Source of the DNA: Azovibrio restrictus DSM 23866
GTDB taxonomy: Bacteria; Pseudomonadota; Gammaproteobacteria; Burkholderiales; Rhodocyclaceae
Direction: 5' to 3'
Assembly: GCF_000429665.1 (NCBI RefSeq)
Contig: NZ_AUCH01000013.1
Span: 99,179-163,178, forward strand
Length of the DNA stretch: 64,000 bases
The notes under the pieces are model-generated. The model made no database searches and was not told the DNA's origin. It was given only the letters and a program-made list of their open reading frames with translations. A program made the translations under genes and the position numbers. Below, piece after piece: positions 33,076 through 42,207 of this stretch. Positions within the stretch are counted from its first letter, which is position 1, and each line of letters begins with the position of its first letter.

Positions 33076-33694
33076 GCACTATTTCCCCCATAAACGCTTG
33101 CTGCTTCTGCTGCTGGCCCTGCTCTGCTGCAGCCTGCCAGCCCTGGCGGCGCGCAACATCCTGATCCTGGGCGACTCCCTTTCGGCGGGTTACGGCATTC
33201 CCCTGGAAACGGCCTGGCCCAGCCTGCTGCAGGCCCGCCTGCAGCGCCAGGGTCCCGATTATAACGTCGTGAATCTGAGCATCTCCGGGGAGACCACGGC
33301 TGGCGGCCGTTCCCGCCTGCCCGCCGCCCTGAGCGAACACAAGCCCTCCCTGGTGCTGCTGGCCCTGGGTGCCAACGACGGCCTGCGCGGCCTGCCCCTG
33401 AGCCAGACCCGGGATAACCTAGTGACCATGATCCAGGTGATCCGGAACAGCGGCGCCCGGGTGGTCCTGGTGGGCATGCGCATTCCCCCCAACTACGGCC
33501 CCTACGCCCGGCAGTTTGACGCCCTTTACGGCGAACTGTCCCGGGACCTGCGGCTGCCCCTGGTGAAATTCCTGCTCGAAGGGGTGGCCGACCAGCCCCA
33601 GCTGTTCCAGCCCGACGGCCTGCACCCCGTGGCCGCCGCCCAGCCCCGCATCCTCGACAACATCTGGCCGGTGCTGCAGCCCCAGCTGCGCTAA
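33074..33694 (+). CDS. tesA: Periplasmic arylesterase/thioesterase/lysophospholipase TesA
   Basis: A 206-residue SGNH hydrolase with a signal peptide (KRLLLLLLALLCCSLPALA, cleavage before ARN). The four SGNH blocks are visible: GDSLSAGYG (Ser nucleophile), SGETTAGG, LGANDGLRG, and DGLHPVAAA with the catalytic Asp/His. It acts on fatty acyl esters and thioesters in the periplasm. The start codon overlaps that of the divergent ybbA-like gene, and no ribosome site is obvious. Its TAA overlaps the TAG of the convergent methyltransferase gene. Confidence 0.93.
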   Translation: MHYFPHKRLLLLLLALLCCSLPALAARNILILGDSLSAGYGIPLETAWPSLLQARLQRQGPDYNVVNLSISGETTAGGRSRLPAALSEHKPSLVLLALGANDGLRGLPLSQTRDNLVTMIQVIRNSGARVVLVGMRIPPNYGPYARQFDALYGELSRDLRLPLVKFLLEGVADQPQLFQPDGLHPVAAAQPRILDNIWPVLQPQLR

Positions 33695-34224
33695 AGCTGC
33701 TGACCCGTCCCCAGGGCATCGCGGCTGGCGCAGAGCCGCTGCACCCGGGCCGGCGCGCCGGTTTCCCCCTGCTCGAAACCGGCCACGAAGAGGTCATGCC
33801 GCCGGGCCAACTCCAGCAGCTCCCCCGGCTGGAGCAGAAAATCCGGCCGCGAAGGCCGGCCGAACACCTCGTGCCCTACCATGAAAGTCTCGTAGATCAG
33901 GATGCCCGCGGGGGCCAGCAGCTGCACCAGCGCATCAAGCCTGGGGCGGTACAGGTAGTTGGTCACCAGCACCCCGTCGAATTCCAGCCCATCCAGGGGC
34001 CAGACCTCCCCTTCCAGATCCAGTTGCCGGGTCTCCAGGCCCGGCACCCCGGCCAACCCGGCCAGGGCCTCGGGGTCCCGGTCCACCGCCAGCACCCGGT
34101 AGCCCTGGGCCGCCAGCCAGCGGCTGTGGCGCCCGGAGCCACAGGCCAGGTCAAGAATCCGCCCGGCGGGCCTGAATCTGTGGGCCTGGCGCAACAGCCA
34201 GGGAGAGGGTTGCCTGTCGTTCAA
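33691..34224 (-). CDS. SAM-dependent class I methyltransferase
   Basis: A 177-residue Rossmann-fold methyltransferase with motif I ILDLACGSGRHSRWLA, the acidic motif II (VLAVDRDPEAL) and a motif IV region (GVLVTNYLYRP). It resembles TehB-like small-molecule methyltransferases. It starts with TTG at 34224, supported by a strong AGGAGG eight bases upstream. It converges on tesA with stop codons overlapping in CTAA (33691-33694). Substrate is unknown. Confidence 0.85.
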   Translation of the reverse strand: MNDRQPSPWLLRQAHRFRPAGRILDLACGSGRHSRWLAAQGYRVLAVDRDPEALAGLAGVPGLETRQLDLEGEVWPLDGLEFDGVLVTNYLYRPRLDALVQLLAPAGILIYETFMVGHEVFGRPSRPDFLLQPGELLELARRHDLFVAGFEQGETGAPARVQRLCASRDALGTGQQL

Positions 34225-34289
34225 GTTGCGGACCTCCTGAAAACGCTATCATGCCCGCAACCAACAAAAGAAAACCAGCGGGGAGAGAC

Positions 34290-34706
34290 ATGGCTACACC
34301 CATCATCGTTCAGGAAGCCCGGGCCGAGGGCCTGAGCCCCTACCGCCAGCTGATCCAGGCCGGTGCGCACCAGTGGCAGGCCGACCTGCCGGTCTCCGGC
34401 GGCGGCCAGGACCTGGGCCCCGCCCCCATGGAGCTGCTGGCCGCCAGCCTGGGGAGCTGCACCACCATGACCCTGCGCATGTACGCCGACCTGAAACAGC
34501 TGCCCCTGGAGCAGGTCCGGGTGGAGCTGGAATGGGAAAAGGTGGAGGCAGATGGCCAGCGTCAGGACCTGATCCGCCGCCGTATCCAGCTCCAGGGCCC
34601 CCTGACCCCGGCCCAGCGTCAGCGCCTCCTGGAGATTGCCGGCCGCTGCCCGGTGGCCCGCACCCTGTCCCAGGGGGTACGACTTGAAGACCGCCTGGAA
34701 CCATGA
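34290..34706 (+). CDS. OsmC-family peroxidase/peroxiredoxin-like protein
   Basis: A 138-residue OsmC/Ohr-fold protein. The two redox cysteines are present as LGSCTTMTLRMYA (about residue 65) and GRCPVARTL (about 125), so thiol-dependent hydroperoxide reduction is plausible. GGGGAGAG precedes the ATG at 34290. It is divergent from the methyltransferase gene, and the Pat gene starts 103 nt downstream. Confidence 0.9.
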   Translation: MATPIIVQEARAEGLSPYRQLIQAGAHQWQADLPVSGGGQDLGPAPMELLAASLGSCTTMTLRMYADLKQLPLEQVRVELEWEKVEADGQRQDLIRRRIQLQGPLTPAQRQRLLEIAGRCPVARTLSQGVRLEDRLEP

Positions 34707-34808
34707 GCGCCGCAAACGTGGAAAACCACAGTGCCGCTGTTATGCTGAATGTGGTAAATTTGTGCGCTGCACAATCTTCTGAACCGACTTTTCCTTGAGG
34801 CCATAGGC

Positions 34809-37502
34809 ATGCTGGAACAACACTATCTGACCTCCATGTTCGAACCCAAGTCCGTGGCCGTGATCGGCGCCTCGGAACGGGAAAACTCCGTCGGCAACAT
34901 CATCTTCAAGAACATCCTGGATTCCGGCTACACCGGCCGGATCTACGCCATCAACCCCAAGCACGAGACGGTCCTCGGCCAGCAGTCCTACAAGAGCATC
35001 GAGGAAATCGGCGCCCGGGTGGAACTGGCGGTCATCGCCACCCGCCCCCAGACCGTGCCCATGCTGGTGGAGCAGTGCGGCCGCAGCGGCATCAAGAACG
35101 TCATCGTGATCTCCGCCGGCTTCTCGGAAACCGGCCACATCGGCGCCAATCTGGAGCGCAAGATGCTGGAGATCGCCCGCTCCTACAACGTGCGCGTCCT
35201 GGGCCCCAACTGTCTGGGCATCATCCGCCCCAACCTGGGCCTGAACGCCACCTTCGCCCGGATGACCGCCAATACCGGCAACCTGGCCCTGGTCTCCCAG
35301 TCCGGCGCCATGTGCGCCGCCGTGCTGGACTGGGCCAAGTCGAACAAGGTGGGCTTCTCTTCCGTGATCTCCCTGGGCAGCACTGCCGACGTGGATTTCG
35401 GCGAAATCCTCGACTACCTGATCTACGACAACCGCACCCACTACATCCTCATGTACGTGGAGGGCATCCGCAATGCCCGCCGCTTCATGAGCGCGCTGCG
35501 TTCCGCCGCCCGCATCAAGCCCATCATCCTCTTGAAGGCAGGCCGCCACGAGGCCGGCTCCATCGCCGCCCAGACCCACTCGGGCATGATCGCCGTGGCC
35601 GACGCGGTGTTCGATGCCGCCGTGCGCCGGGCCGGGGTGGTGCGGGTGCAGAACGTGGGCCAGCTGTTCTACGCCTCCAAGGCCCTGGCCTCCAAGTTCC
35701 GCCCCATGGGCAACCGCCTGGCCATCATCACCAACGGCGGCGGTCCCGGCGCCATGGCAGCCGACCGGGCCGGAGACCTGGGCATTCCCCTGGCGCCCCT
35801 GTCCGACGAGACCATGGTCAAGCTGAACAAGAACCTGCCACCCACCTGGTCCCACAGCAACCCCATCGACATCGTCGGTGACGCCCCGCCGGAACGCTAC
35901 CGGGAAGCCATCGTCACCCTGTCCCAGGACTCTGAGGTGGATGCCATCCTGGTGATGCTGGCGCCCCAGGCCATGACCGAGCCCATGGAAGTGGCCAAGG
36001 CTGTGATCGAGGTCCACGAACAGAGTCTGAAGCCCATCATCTGCTGCTGGATGGGCGAGGAGCAGGTCTACGCGGCCCGGAAGACCCTGCAGGAAGCCGG
36101 CATCCCCGCCTTCCGCATGCCCGAGACGGCGGTGGAACTGTTCCACCACATCTCCACCTTCTACCGCAACCAGAAGCTGCTGCTGCAAACGCCAGCCCCC
36201 ATCCGCCAGCAGGACCGGCCCGAGTTCGAAGGGGCCAAGATGCTCATCGAGGCGGTGCTCTCGGAACGCCGCAAGGTGCTCTCCGAGATGGAATCCAAGG
36301 CCATCCTGCGCGCCTTCCGGATTCCCGTGGCCCAGACCATGGTGGCCCGCACCCCCACCGAGGCCCTGCTGCTGGCCGAGCAACTGGGCTTCCCGGTGGC
36401 CATGAAGGTGGATTCCCCGGACCTGGTGCACAAATCCGACGCGGGCGGCGTGCGCCTCAACATCACCAATGCCCCGGCCGTGCGCAACGCCTATCACGAC
36501 ATCATCGAAACGGTGAAGAAGCGCCAGCCCAATGCCCGCATCAACGGGGTTTCCATCGAGCCCTTCCTGGCCCGGCCCCACGGCCGGGAACTGATGCTGG
36601 GGGTGTTCCGGGACCCCATCTTCGGGCCGGTAATCACCTTCGGCGCCGGCGGTTTCGACGTGGAAGTGTTCAGCGACCGCTCCGTGGCCATGCCCCCCCT
36701 GAACCGCTTCCTGGCCAAGGACCTGATCAAGTCCACCCGGGCCTCCAAACTGCTGGGCCAGTTCCACAACATGCCGCCCATCGACATGGAAGCCCTGGAG
36801 GACGTGCTGCTCTCCATCTCCGAGATGGTCTGCGAGCTGCCCTGGATCGTGGAAATGGACCTCAACCCCCTGATCGTGGATGAGGACGGCGCCATCGCCG
36901 TGGATGCCCGCATCGTCATCGACCATGCCCCCTCTTCCGGCGACCGCTACTCCCACATGGCCATCTACCCCTATCCGGTACACCTGGTCCAGGAGTGGCA
37001 GCTCAACGACGGCCAGACCGTGATCATCCGCCCCATCCGCCCCGAGGATGCGGACCTGGAGCAGGACTTCGTCAAGAACATGTCCGACGAATCCCGCTAC
37101 TACCGCTTCATGGACACCATCCGGGAACTCACCCCTGCCATGCTGGTGCGCTTCACCCAGATCGACTACGACCGGGAAATGGCCCTGATCGCCGTCCTGG
37201 AAGACGAAACCAGTGGCCGGGAAGTCCAGATCGGCGTGGCCCGCTACGTGGTCAATCCGGACGGAGAGTCGGTGGAATTCGCCCTGGCCGTAGGGGACAA
37301 CTGGCAGAAGTGCGGCATCGGCAGAAAGCTCATGAGCACGCTGGTCGAGTGCGCCCGCATGAAGGGCTACCGGGCCGTGGTGGGGGACGTGCTCTCCAGC
37401 AACACCAAGATGTTCCGTCTCATGACCAGCCTGGGCTTCTCCATCCATCCCCATCCCGAGGATACGGCCGTCAAGAAGGTGGTGAAGCCCCTGGCCGGCT
37501 GA
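34809..37502 (+). CDS. Protein lysine acetyltransferase Pat (acyl-CoA synthetase-like/GNAT)
   Basis: An 897-residue protein with a CoA-binding domain (about 1-130), succinyl-CoA-ligase-like domains, an ATP-grasp domain (about 480-700) and a C-terminal GNAT acetyltransferase (about 735-885, with KCGIGRKLMSTLV for acetyl-CoA). This is the Pat/YfiQ (PatZ) architecture. Pat acetylates the catalytic lysine of acetyl-CoA synthetase and switches it off; acs with that lysine is at 15936-17903. It lies alone between the OsmC gene and a strong terminator. Confidence 0.93.
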   Translation: MLEQHYLTSMFEPKSVAVIGASERENSVGNIIFKNILDSGYTGRIYAINPKHETVLGQQSYKSIEEIGARVELAVIATRPQTVPMLVEQCGRSGIKNVIVISAGFSETGHIGANLERKMLEIARSYNVRVLGPNCLGIIRPNLGLNATFARMTANTGNLALVSQSGAMCAAVLDWAKSNKVGFSSVISLGSTADVDFGEILDYLIYDNRTHYILMYVEGIRNARRFMSALRSAARIKPIILLKAGRHEAGSIAAQTHSGMIAVADAVFDAAVRRAGVVRVQNVGQLFYASKALASKFRPMGNRLAIITNGGGPGAMAADRAGDLGIPLAPLSDETMVKLNKNLPPTWSHSNPIDIVGDAPPERYREAIVTLSQDSEVDAILVMLAPQAMTEPMEVAKAVIEVHEQSLKPIICCWMGEEQVYAARKTLQEAGIPAFRMPETAVELFHHISTFYRNQKLLLQTPAPIRQQDRPEFEGAKMLIEAVLSERRKVLSEMESKAILRAFRIPVAQTMVARTPTEALLLAEQLGFPVAMKVDSPDLVHKSDAGGVRLNITNAPAVRNAYHDIIETVKKRQPNARINGVSIEPFLARPHGRELMLGVFRDPIFGPVITFGAGGFDVEVFSDRSVAMPPLNRFLAKDLIKSTRASKLLGQFHNMPPIDMEALEDVLLSISEMVCELPWIVEMDLNPLIVDEDGAIAVDARIVIDHAPSSGDRYSHMAIYPYPVHLVQEWQLNDGQTVIIRPIRPEDADLEQDFVKNMSDESRYYRFMDTIRELTPAMLVRFTQIDYDREMALIAVLEDETSGREVQIGVARYVVNPDGESVEFALAVGDNWQKCGIGRKLMSTLVECARMKGYRAVVGDVLSSNTKMFRLMTSLGFSIHPHPEDTAVKKVVKPLAG

Positions 37503-37583
37503 GCCCCACCCCGATCACCAAGGGACCGGGTCGGCCCGCAGGTTGCCGGAAACCCGCGGAATCCTTCCCGGTCCCGACCAACA

Positions 37584-37619
37584 AAAACGGCAAGTTCTTC
37601 CGAACTTGCCGTTTTCCTT
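37584..37619. terminator. Bidirectional rho-independent terminator
   Basis: AAAACGGCAAGTTC (37584-37597) pairs perfectly with 37602-37615 around TTCC. T-rich tails occur on both strands, so it can end both pat (plus) and the DUF3460 gene (minus). Confidence 0.92.
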
Positions 37620-37659
37620 GCAATCCTGCCTAGCACACCGGCACAGGCCGGCCGGTGAC

Positions 37660-37869
37660 TCACTCGCCGAAGAAATTCACGTCGTAGGGGTAGGGCTTCT
37701 GGCACTCCTTGGCCTTGGCGAAATCCTGGCAGAGCCCGGGCTCCTGCTTCTTGTCCCACCACAGGGCGCGACCGGCTTCCTGCTCCTGGGCCCATTCCGG
37801 GTGCTTGGCCATCATTTCCCGCATCCACTTGGTGTGGTCGGACTCGTAGCTGCTGTCGACGATACCCAT
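37660..37869 (-). CDS. DUF3460 family protein
   Basis: A 69-residue soluble protein of the betaproteobacterial DUF3460 family, with YESDHTKWMREMMAKHPEW near the N-terminus and GRALWWDK and QPYPYDVNFFGE-like blocks later (the end reads PYDVNFFGE). Function is unknown. It is separated from the pat end by the shared terminator. Confidence 0.85.
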   Translation of the reverse strand: MGIVDSSYESDHTKWMREMMAKHPEWAQEQEAGRALWWDKKQEPGLCQDFAKAKECQKPYPYDVNFFGE

Positions 37870-37932
37870 GATTCCTCACAAATCCAGACAAAAGATGGCG
37901 CGCATTCTAACACGCGCCCTGCCGCCCGAACG

Positions 37933-38166
37933 TCAGTGGAAGATGATGGGTCTGGCCTCGCCGGCGCAGTAATCATCCAGGAAGGCATCGATGGTTTCCT
38001 CGTCCCGCTCCTCTTCCGGAATGTCGTTGATGGCATTGCGGAAACGCCGGGCATAGGGCCCCTGGAGAAAGAGCATGCGCATGGTTTCCTTGTCCACCAG
38101 TTCAAAACCTTCCTGAGCGGGGTAGGAAAGGACCGAATAGTGCTCGCTGTTGTAAACCACGTTCAT
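37933..38166 (-). CDS. DUF3567 family protein
   Basis: A 77-residue acidic protein matching the betaproteobacterial DUF3567 family: MNVVYNSEHYSVLSYP, EGFELVDKE, and the C-terminal acidic block EERDEETIDAFLDDY. Function is unknown. It is 63 nt upstream of the DUF3460 gene on the same strand, and divergent from the mutarotase gene. Confidence 0.85.
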   Translation of the reverse strand: MNVVYNSEHYSVLSYPAQEGFELVDKETMRMLFLQGPYARRFRNAINDIPEEERDEETIDAFLDDYCAGEARPIIFH

Positions 38167-38343
38167 GATGGTGCTCCCAATCGAAAACGGTTGCGAAACG
38201 ATCTTGTCACCCTGTAAGTAGGTTGTCGGCCGGAAATTTCAAGTCTTGAGGCCCACGCCAAACCAGCAAGAAGGATGCCAAGGAATCTAACGCCCGGCCG
38301 CCGACTTCCAGTAAACTACGCGCCCACCGCCACAGGATAACCC

Positions 38344-39207
38344 ATGTCCCATCCCGTTCCGCCTATGGACGCGATCATCGATTTCAATGGCCTGCCCGCC
38401 TGCCGCCTGGCGCTTGCCGATGGCAGCACGGCCGTCATCGCCCTGCAGGGCGCCCAGCTGCTTTCCTGGAACCCGGGCGGCAAGGGCGAACGCATCTACC
38501 TGAGCCCGGAAGCCCGCTACGCCCCAGGGCAGCCCCTGCGCGGCGGGGTTCCCGTGATCTTTCCCCAGTTCGCCGACCTGGGCCCCCTGCCCCGTCATGG
38601 TTTCGCCCGCACCAGCCCCTGGCAACTCGATGAAGTGCGCCAGGACCCCAAGGCCGGCTACGCCGCTGCCATCTTCAGCCTCCGGGATGACGAGGCCAGC
38701 CGCGCTCTGTGGCCCCATGCGTTCGAGCTGGAACTGGCCATTGGCATCAGCAGCGGCCGCCTGGACCTGGAGCTGGAAATCCGCAACCCCGGCGACAGCC
38801 CCTTTTCCTGCACGGCGGCCCTGCACAGCTACCTGCGGGTGAAGGAGGTGGAGGAATCCTATCTCACCGGCCTCTACAACGCCCCCTACACTGACCGCCG
38901 CAACGGCCGGCAGCAACGGGACAGCGCCCCGGAACTGATGGTGGACGACGAGCTCGACCGGCTCTACCCCCGCCTGGGCCGCCCCCTGCTGCTGAGCGAG
39001 CCCCAACGCTCCCTGGCCATCCACAACGAAGGCTTTCCCGACCTGGTGCTGTGGAACCCCTGGGAACACCAGTGCGCCGCCCTGACCGACATGCCGGCCC
39101 GGGGCTTCCGTCACATGCTCTGCATCGAAGCCGCCGCCGTCGGCGAACCCCTGGTCCTGCCTGCCGGCGGCGAGTGGTGGGGCCGCCAGACCCTGGTCTG
39201 CGTCTAA
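38344..39207 (+). CDS. D-hexose-6-phosphate mutarotase (YeaD-type aldose epimerase)
   Basis: A 287-residue galactose-mutarotase-fold enzyme that interconverts hexose-6-phosphate anomers. The conserved PVIFPQFADLGPLPRHGFAR block holds the first His, ALHSYLRV the second, and CIEAAAV the catalytic Glu. The ATG at 38344 is used. minC starts 6 nt after its stop, so the two may be co-transcribed although their roles are unrelated. Confidence 0.92.
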   Translation: MSHPVPPMDAIIDFNGLPACRLALADGSTAVIALQGAQLLSWNPGGKGERIYLSPEARYAPGQPLRGGVPVIFPQFADLGPLPRHGFARTSPWQLDEVRQDPKAGYAAAIFSLRDDEASRALWPHAFELELAIGISSGRLDLELEIRNPGDSPFSCTAALHSYLRVKEVEESYLTGLYNAPYTDRRNGRQQRDSAPELMVDDELDRLYPRLGRPLLLSEPQRSLAIHNEGFPDLVLWNPWEHQCAALTDMPARGFRHMLCIEAAAVGEPLVLPAGGEWWGRQTLVCV

Positions 39208-39213
39208 CACCTC

Positions 39214-40029
39214 ATGTCACCGACCATGAAAAAAACCAAGACTCCCGCCCTGATCGAATTCAAGGGCAGCACCGTCCCCGCCATCGTCATCACCCTGCGC
39301 AGCCTGAACCCCGCCACTCTGGAGCAGAGCGCCGCCCAGATGTTCGGCAACAGCGACTTTTTCGACGGGGATGCGGGCATCCTGGACCTGGGCCAGCTTC
39401 CCCCGGACGAAAGCAGCCCTCCTGAAGACTGGGCCGCCATCATCACCTGCTTCGCCCGGCACGGCCTGAAGCTGATCGGCCTGCGCGGCGGCGCCCCGGA
39501 ACTAGCCGCCACGGCCCAGGCCGCGGGCCTGGCCCTGTTCCCCGCCGACGAACGGCGCCAGCCCCCCGCCCCCGAAGCGGCCCCGCCGCTTGAAGCCGCT
39601 CCAGTGGAACCCCCTCCCATGGAAGCCCCCCCGGAACCTCCGGCCCCCGAACCGCCTCCGGCCGCACCGGAACCGGCACCGGCGCGCACCACCCTGGTGA
39701 TCGACCGCCCCCTGCGCTCCGGCCAGCAGGTTTATGCCCGGGGCGGCGACCTGGTGGTGCTGGCCATCGTCAACCCGGGGGCGGAAGTGATTGCCGACGG
39801 CAGCATCCACATCTACGCCCCCCTGCGCGGACGCGCCCTGGCCGGGGCTACCGGCGATGCCCAGGCGCGCATCTTCACCACCCGCTTCGAGGCCGAGCTG
39901 GTCTCCGTGGCCGGGGTCTACCGCACCTTTGAAGGGGGCGTCCCGGCCGAGCTGGCAAGCCGTCCGGTGCAGGTCCGGGCCGATGCCGAAGGCAACAAAC
40001 TGTTGCTTGACTCCCTGAAGCTGGACTAA
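39214..40029 (+). CDS. minC: Septum site-determining protein MinC
   Basis: A 271-residue inhibitor of FtsZ assembly. The N-terminal FtsZ-binding domain (about 10-110), a long Pro/Glu/Ala-rich linker (about 112-160), and a C-terminal beta-helix domain (LRSGQQVYARGGDLVVLAIVNPGAEVIADG) that binds MinD. It is first in the minC-minD-minE operon. An in-frame ATG four codons later is an alternative start. Confidence 0.95.
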   Translation: MSPTMKKTKTPALIEFKGSTVPAIVITLRSLNPATLEQSAAQMFGNSDFFDGDAGILDLGQLPPDESSPPEDWAAIITCFARHGLKLIGLRGGAPELAATAQAAGLALFPADERRQPPAPEAAPPLEAAPVEPPPMEAPPEPPAPEPPPAAPEPAPARTTLVIDRPLRSGQQVYARGGDLVVLAIVNPGAEVIADGSIHIYAPLRGRALAGATGDAQARIFTTRFEAELVSVAGVYRTFEGGVPAELASRPVQVRADAEGNKLLLDSLKLD

Positions 40030-40101
40030 AGCCCCGTTGCTGAAAGAACATAAAATTCCAGGCGCAGGTAAAATCTGCGCTTTTACATCGGAGAACATTT
40101 C

Positions 40102-40917
40102 GTGACCCGCATCATTGTTGTGACCTCCGGCAAGGGCGGCGTGGGCAAGACCACCACCAGCGCCAGTTTTTCCTCGGGCCTGGCCCTGCGCGGCTTCAAG
40201 ACTGCCGTGATCGACTTCGACGTGGGCCTGCGGAACCTGGACCTGATCATGGGCTGCGAACGCCGGGTCGTCTATGACCTGGTCAACGTCCTGAACGGCG
40301 AAGCCACCCTGACCCAGGCCCTGATCAAGGACAAGCACTGCGACAACCTGTTCGTGCTGCCTGCCTCCCAGACCCGGGACAAGGACGCCCTGACCGAAGA
40401 AGGGGTGGAAAAGGTCCTCAAGGAACTGGAACACATGGGCTTCGACTACATCGTCTGCGACTCCCCCGCCGGTATCGAACGGGGCGCGGTGATGGCGCTG
40501 ACCTTCGCCGACGAAGCCATCGTGGTCTCCAACCCGGAAGTCTCCTCCGTGCGCGACTCGGACCGCATCCTCGGCATCCTGCAATCCAAGTCCAAGCGGG
40601 CCAAGGAAGGCGGCGAGCCGGTCAAGGAACACCTGCTCATCACCCGCTACTCCGCCAAGCGAGTGGACGAAGGCGAAATGCTCTCCTTCAAGGACGTCCA
40701 GGAAATCCTGCGGGTGCCCATCATCGGCGTCATTCCCGAATCGGAATCCGTGCTGCACGCCTCCAACCAGGGCACGCCCGCCATCCACCTGAAGGACTCC
40801 GACGTCGCCGAGGCCTACAAGGACGTGGTGGCCCGCTTCCTGGGTGAAGACAAACCCCTGCGTTTCGTGGACTATGAAAAACCCGGCCTGCTGAAGCGAC
40901 TGTTCGGAGGAAAATAA
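40102..40917 (+). CDS. minD: Septum site-determining ATPase MinD
   Basis: A 271-residue deviant-Walker-A ATPase (GKGGVGKTTTSA) that oscillates on the membrane with MinE and recruits MinC. Switch II (CDSPAGIE) and the C-terminal amphipathic membrane-targeting helix (GLLKRLFGGK) are clear. GTG start, with GGAG upstream; minE begins 3 nt after the stop. Confidence 0.98.
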   Translation: MTRIIVVTSGKGGVGKTTTSASFSSGLALRGFKTAVIDFDVGLRNLDLIMGCERRVVYDLVNVLNGEATLTQALIKDKHCDNLFVLPASQTRDKDALTEEGVEKVLKELEHMGFDYIVCDSPAGIERGAVMALTFADEAIVVSNPEVSSVRDSDRILGILQSKSKRAKEGGEPVKEHLLITRYSAKRVDEGEMLSFKDVQEILRVPIIGVIPESESVLHASNQGTPAIHLKDSDVAEAYKDVVARFLGEDKPLRFVDYEKPGLLKRLFGGK

Positions 40918-40920
40918 GGC

Positions 40921-41193
40921 ATGTCCCTGCTCTCCCTCATCTTCGGCAACAAGCAGAAGACCGCCGCCATCGCCAAGGAACGGCTGCAGCTGATCATCGC
41001 CCATGAGCGCAGCGACCTGAGCAGCAAGCCCGACTTCCTGCCAGCCCTGCAACAGGAGCTGGTGGCCGTGATCTCCAAGTACGTTTCAGTCAACCAGGAC
41101 GACATCAAGGTCTCCCTGGAAAAGCAGGGCAATTACGAAGTGCTGGAAGTCAACATCGTCCTGCCCGAACCCGGGCCCGGCCCCAGCCGCTGA
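40921..41193 (+). CDS. minE: Cell division topological specificity factor MinE
   Basis: A 90-residue MinD activator that restricts the Min system to the poles. The N-terminal anti-MinCD helix includes AKERLQLIIAHERSD, and the dimerisation domain follows (EVLEVNIVLP). Third gene of the min operon, followed by a terminator at 41202. Confidence 0.97.
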   Translation: MSLLSLIFGNKQKTAAIAKERLQLIIAHERSDLSSKPDFLPALQQELVAVISKYVSVNQDDIKVSLEKQGNYEVLEVNIVLPEPGPGPSR

Positions 41194-41201
41194 TCCCCCG
41201 A

Positions 41202-41224
41202 CGCCCGGCCCTGCCGGGCGTTTT
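41202..41224 (+). terminator. Rho-independent terminator of the min operon
   Basis: CGCCCGGC (41202-41209) and GCCGGGCG (41213-41220) pair around a CCT loop, followed by TTTT. It starts 9 nt after minE. Confidence 0.88.
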
Positions 41225-41326
41225 CCATTGCAGTCCCGGAAACGCTCACTCCCAAACCGGCTAACCTACCCCCAAACCACCGGGAACCCCCTACAATCCC
41301 CTTAAACAAGAGGGGGAGGAAACGCC

Positions 41327-42163
41327 ATGGACCGCAGCGCCATCTTCAAGCAGATCGCCACGGAAGCCGCTCAGGGAGAGCTCAACTTTCCCACCAGCGC
41401 CGAAGTCGCCATGAAAATCCAGCGCGCCCTGGATGATCCCGAATGCCCCCTGGACCAGGCCGCCCGCCTGGTCCAGAGCGAACCCCTGCTGGCCGCACGG
41501 GTGGTGGCCATCGCCAACTCCATCACCTACAACCGGGCCGGGCGGGAAATCACCGACGTGCGCACCGCTGTCTCCCGCCTGGGATTTAGCACCGTCCGCA
41601 CCCTCTCCACCGCCCTGGTCACCCGCCAGATGGCCGGCGCCCCCACCGACCCGGCCCTGCGCCAATGCGCTGCCGCCCTGTGGGAACACACGGCCCACGT
41701 GGCCGCCCTGACCAGCGTCATGGCCCGCCGGGTCAGCCACCTGGACCCGGAAACCGCCCTGTTTGCCGGCGTGGTCCACGAAGTGGGCGGCTTCTACCTG
41801 ATCTCCCGGGCCAAGGATTACCCCGGCCTCCTGGAAGGCGAACCCGCCGACTGGGTCGAAAATGGGGAACGGGAAATCAGCACCGCCGTACTCCAGGCCC
41901 TGAAGGTCCCCGAAGCCGTGCTGGAAGCCGTGGATACCCTGCTGCAAGGCTTCATGGCCCTGCCCCCGGTAACCCTGGGAGACACCCTGCTGCTGGCCGA
42001 CGACCTGGCCCCGGTGGAATCCCCCCTGCGCCACTCCCCCACCCAACCCCGGGAAGACCCCCGCGGCCGCATCGACGCCGTCATCGGCGACGCCACCCTG
42101 GTCAGCCTCCTGGAAGAATCCGCCACCGAAGTGGAATCCCTGATCGGGGCCCTGCGGTTCTAG
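41327..42163 (+). CDS. HDOD-domain signalling protein
   Basis: A 278-residue protein that is nearly all one HDOD domain (about 20-215): FPTSAEVAMKIQRALDDP, AARLVQSEPLLAARVVAIANS, and ALFAGVVHEVGGFYLI. HDOD proteins resemble HD phosphohydrolases without the metal-binding His-Asp; here HEVG stands where HD would be expected. They act as non-enzymatic signalling or scaffold proteins. AGGGGGAGG precedes the ATG. Partner unknown. Confidence 0.88.
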   Translation: MDRSAIFKQIATEAAQGELNFPTSAEVAMKIQRALDDPECPLDQAARLVQSEPLLAARVVAIANSITYNRAGREITDVRTAVSRLGFSTVRTLSTALVTRQMAGAPTDPALRQCAAALWEHTAHVAALTSVMARRVSHLDPETALFAGVVHEVGGFYLISRAKDYPGLLEGEPADWVENGEREISTAVLQALKVPEAVLEAVDTLLQGFMALPPVTLGDTLLLADDLAPVESPLRHSPTQPREDPRGRIDAVIGDATLVSLLEESATEVESLIGALRF

Positions 42164-42207
42164 GGCGGAAAAGGCCCAAGGTCACTGCACGGGGATGGCC
42201 AGCTGCC

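Noticed and set aside
34740..37454. A 904-codon frame antisense to the Pat gene.
   Set aside because: Composition is Gly/His/Val-rich without domains, and the plus strand encodes a complete, motif-rich Pat.
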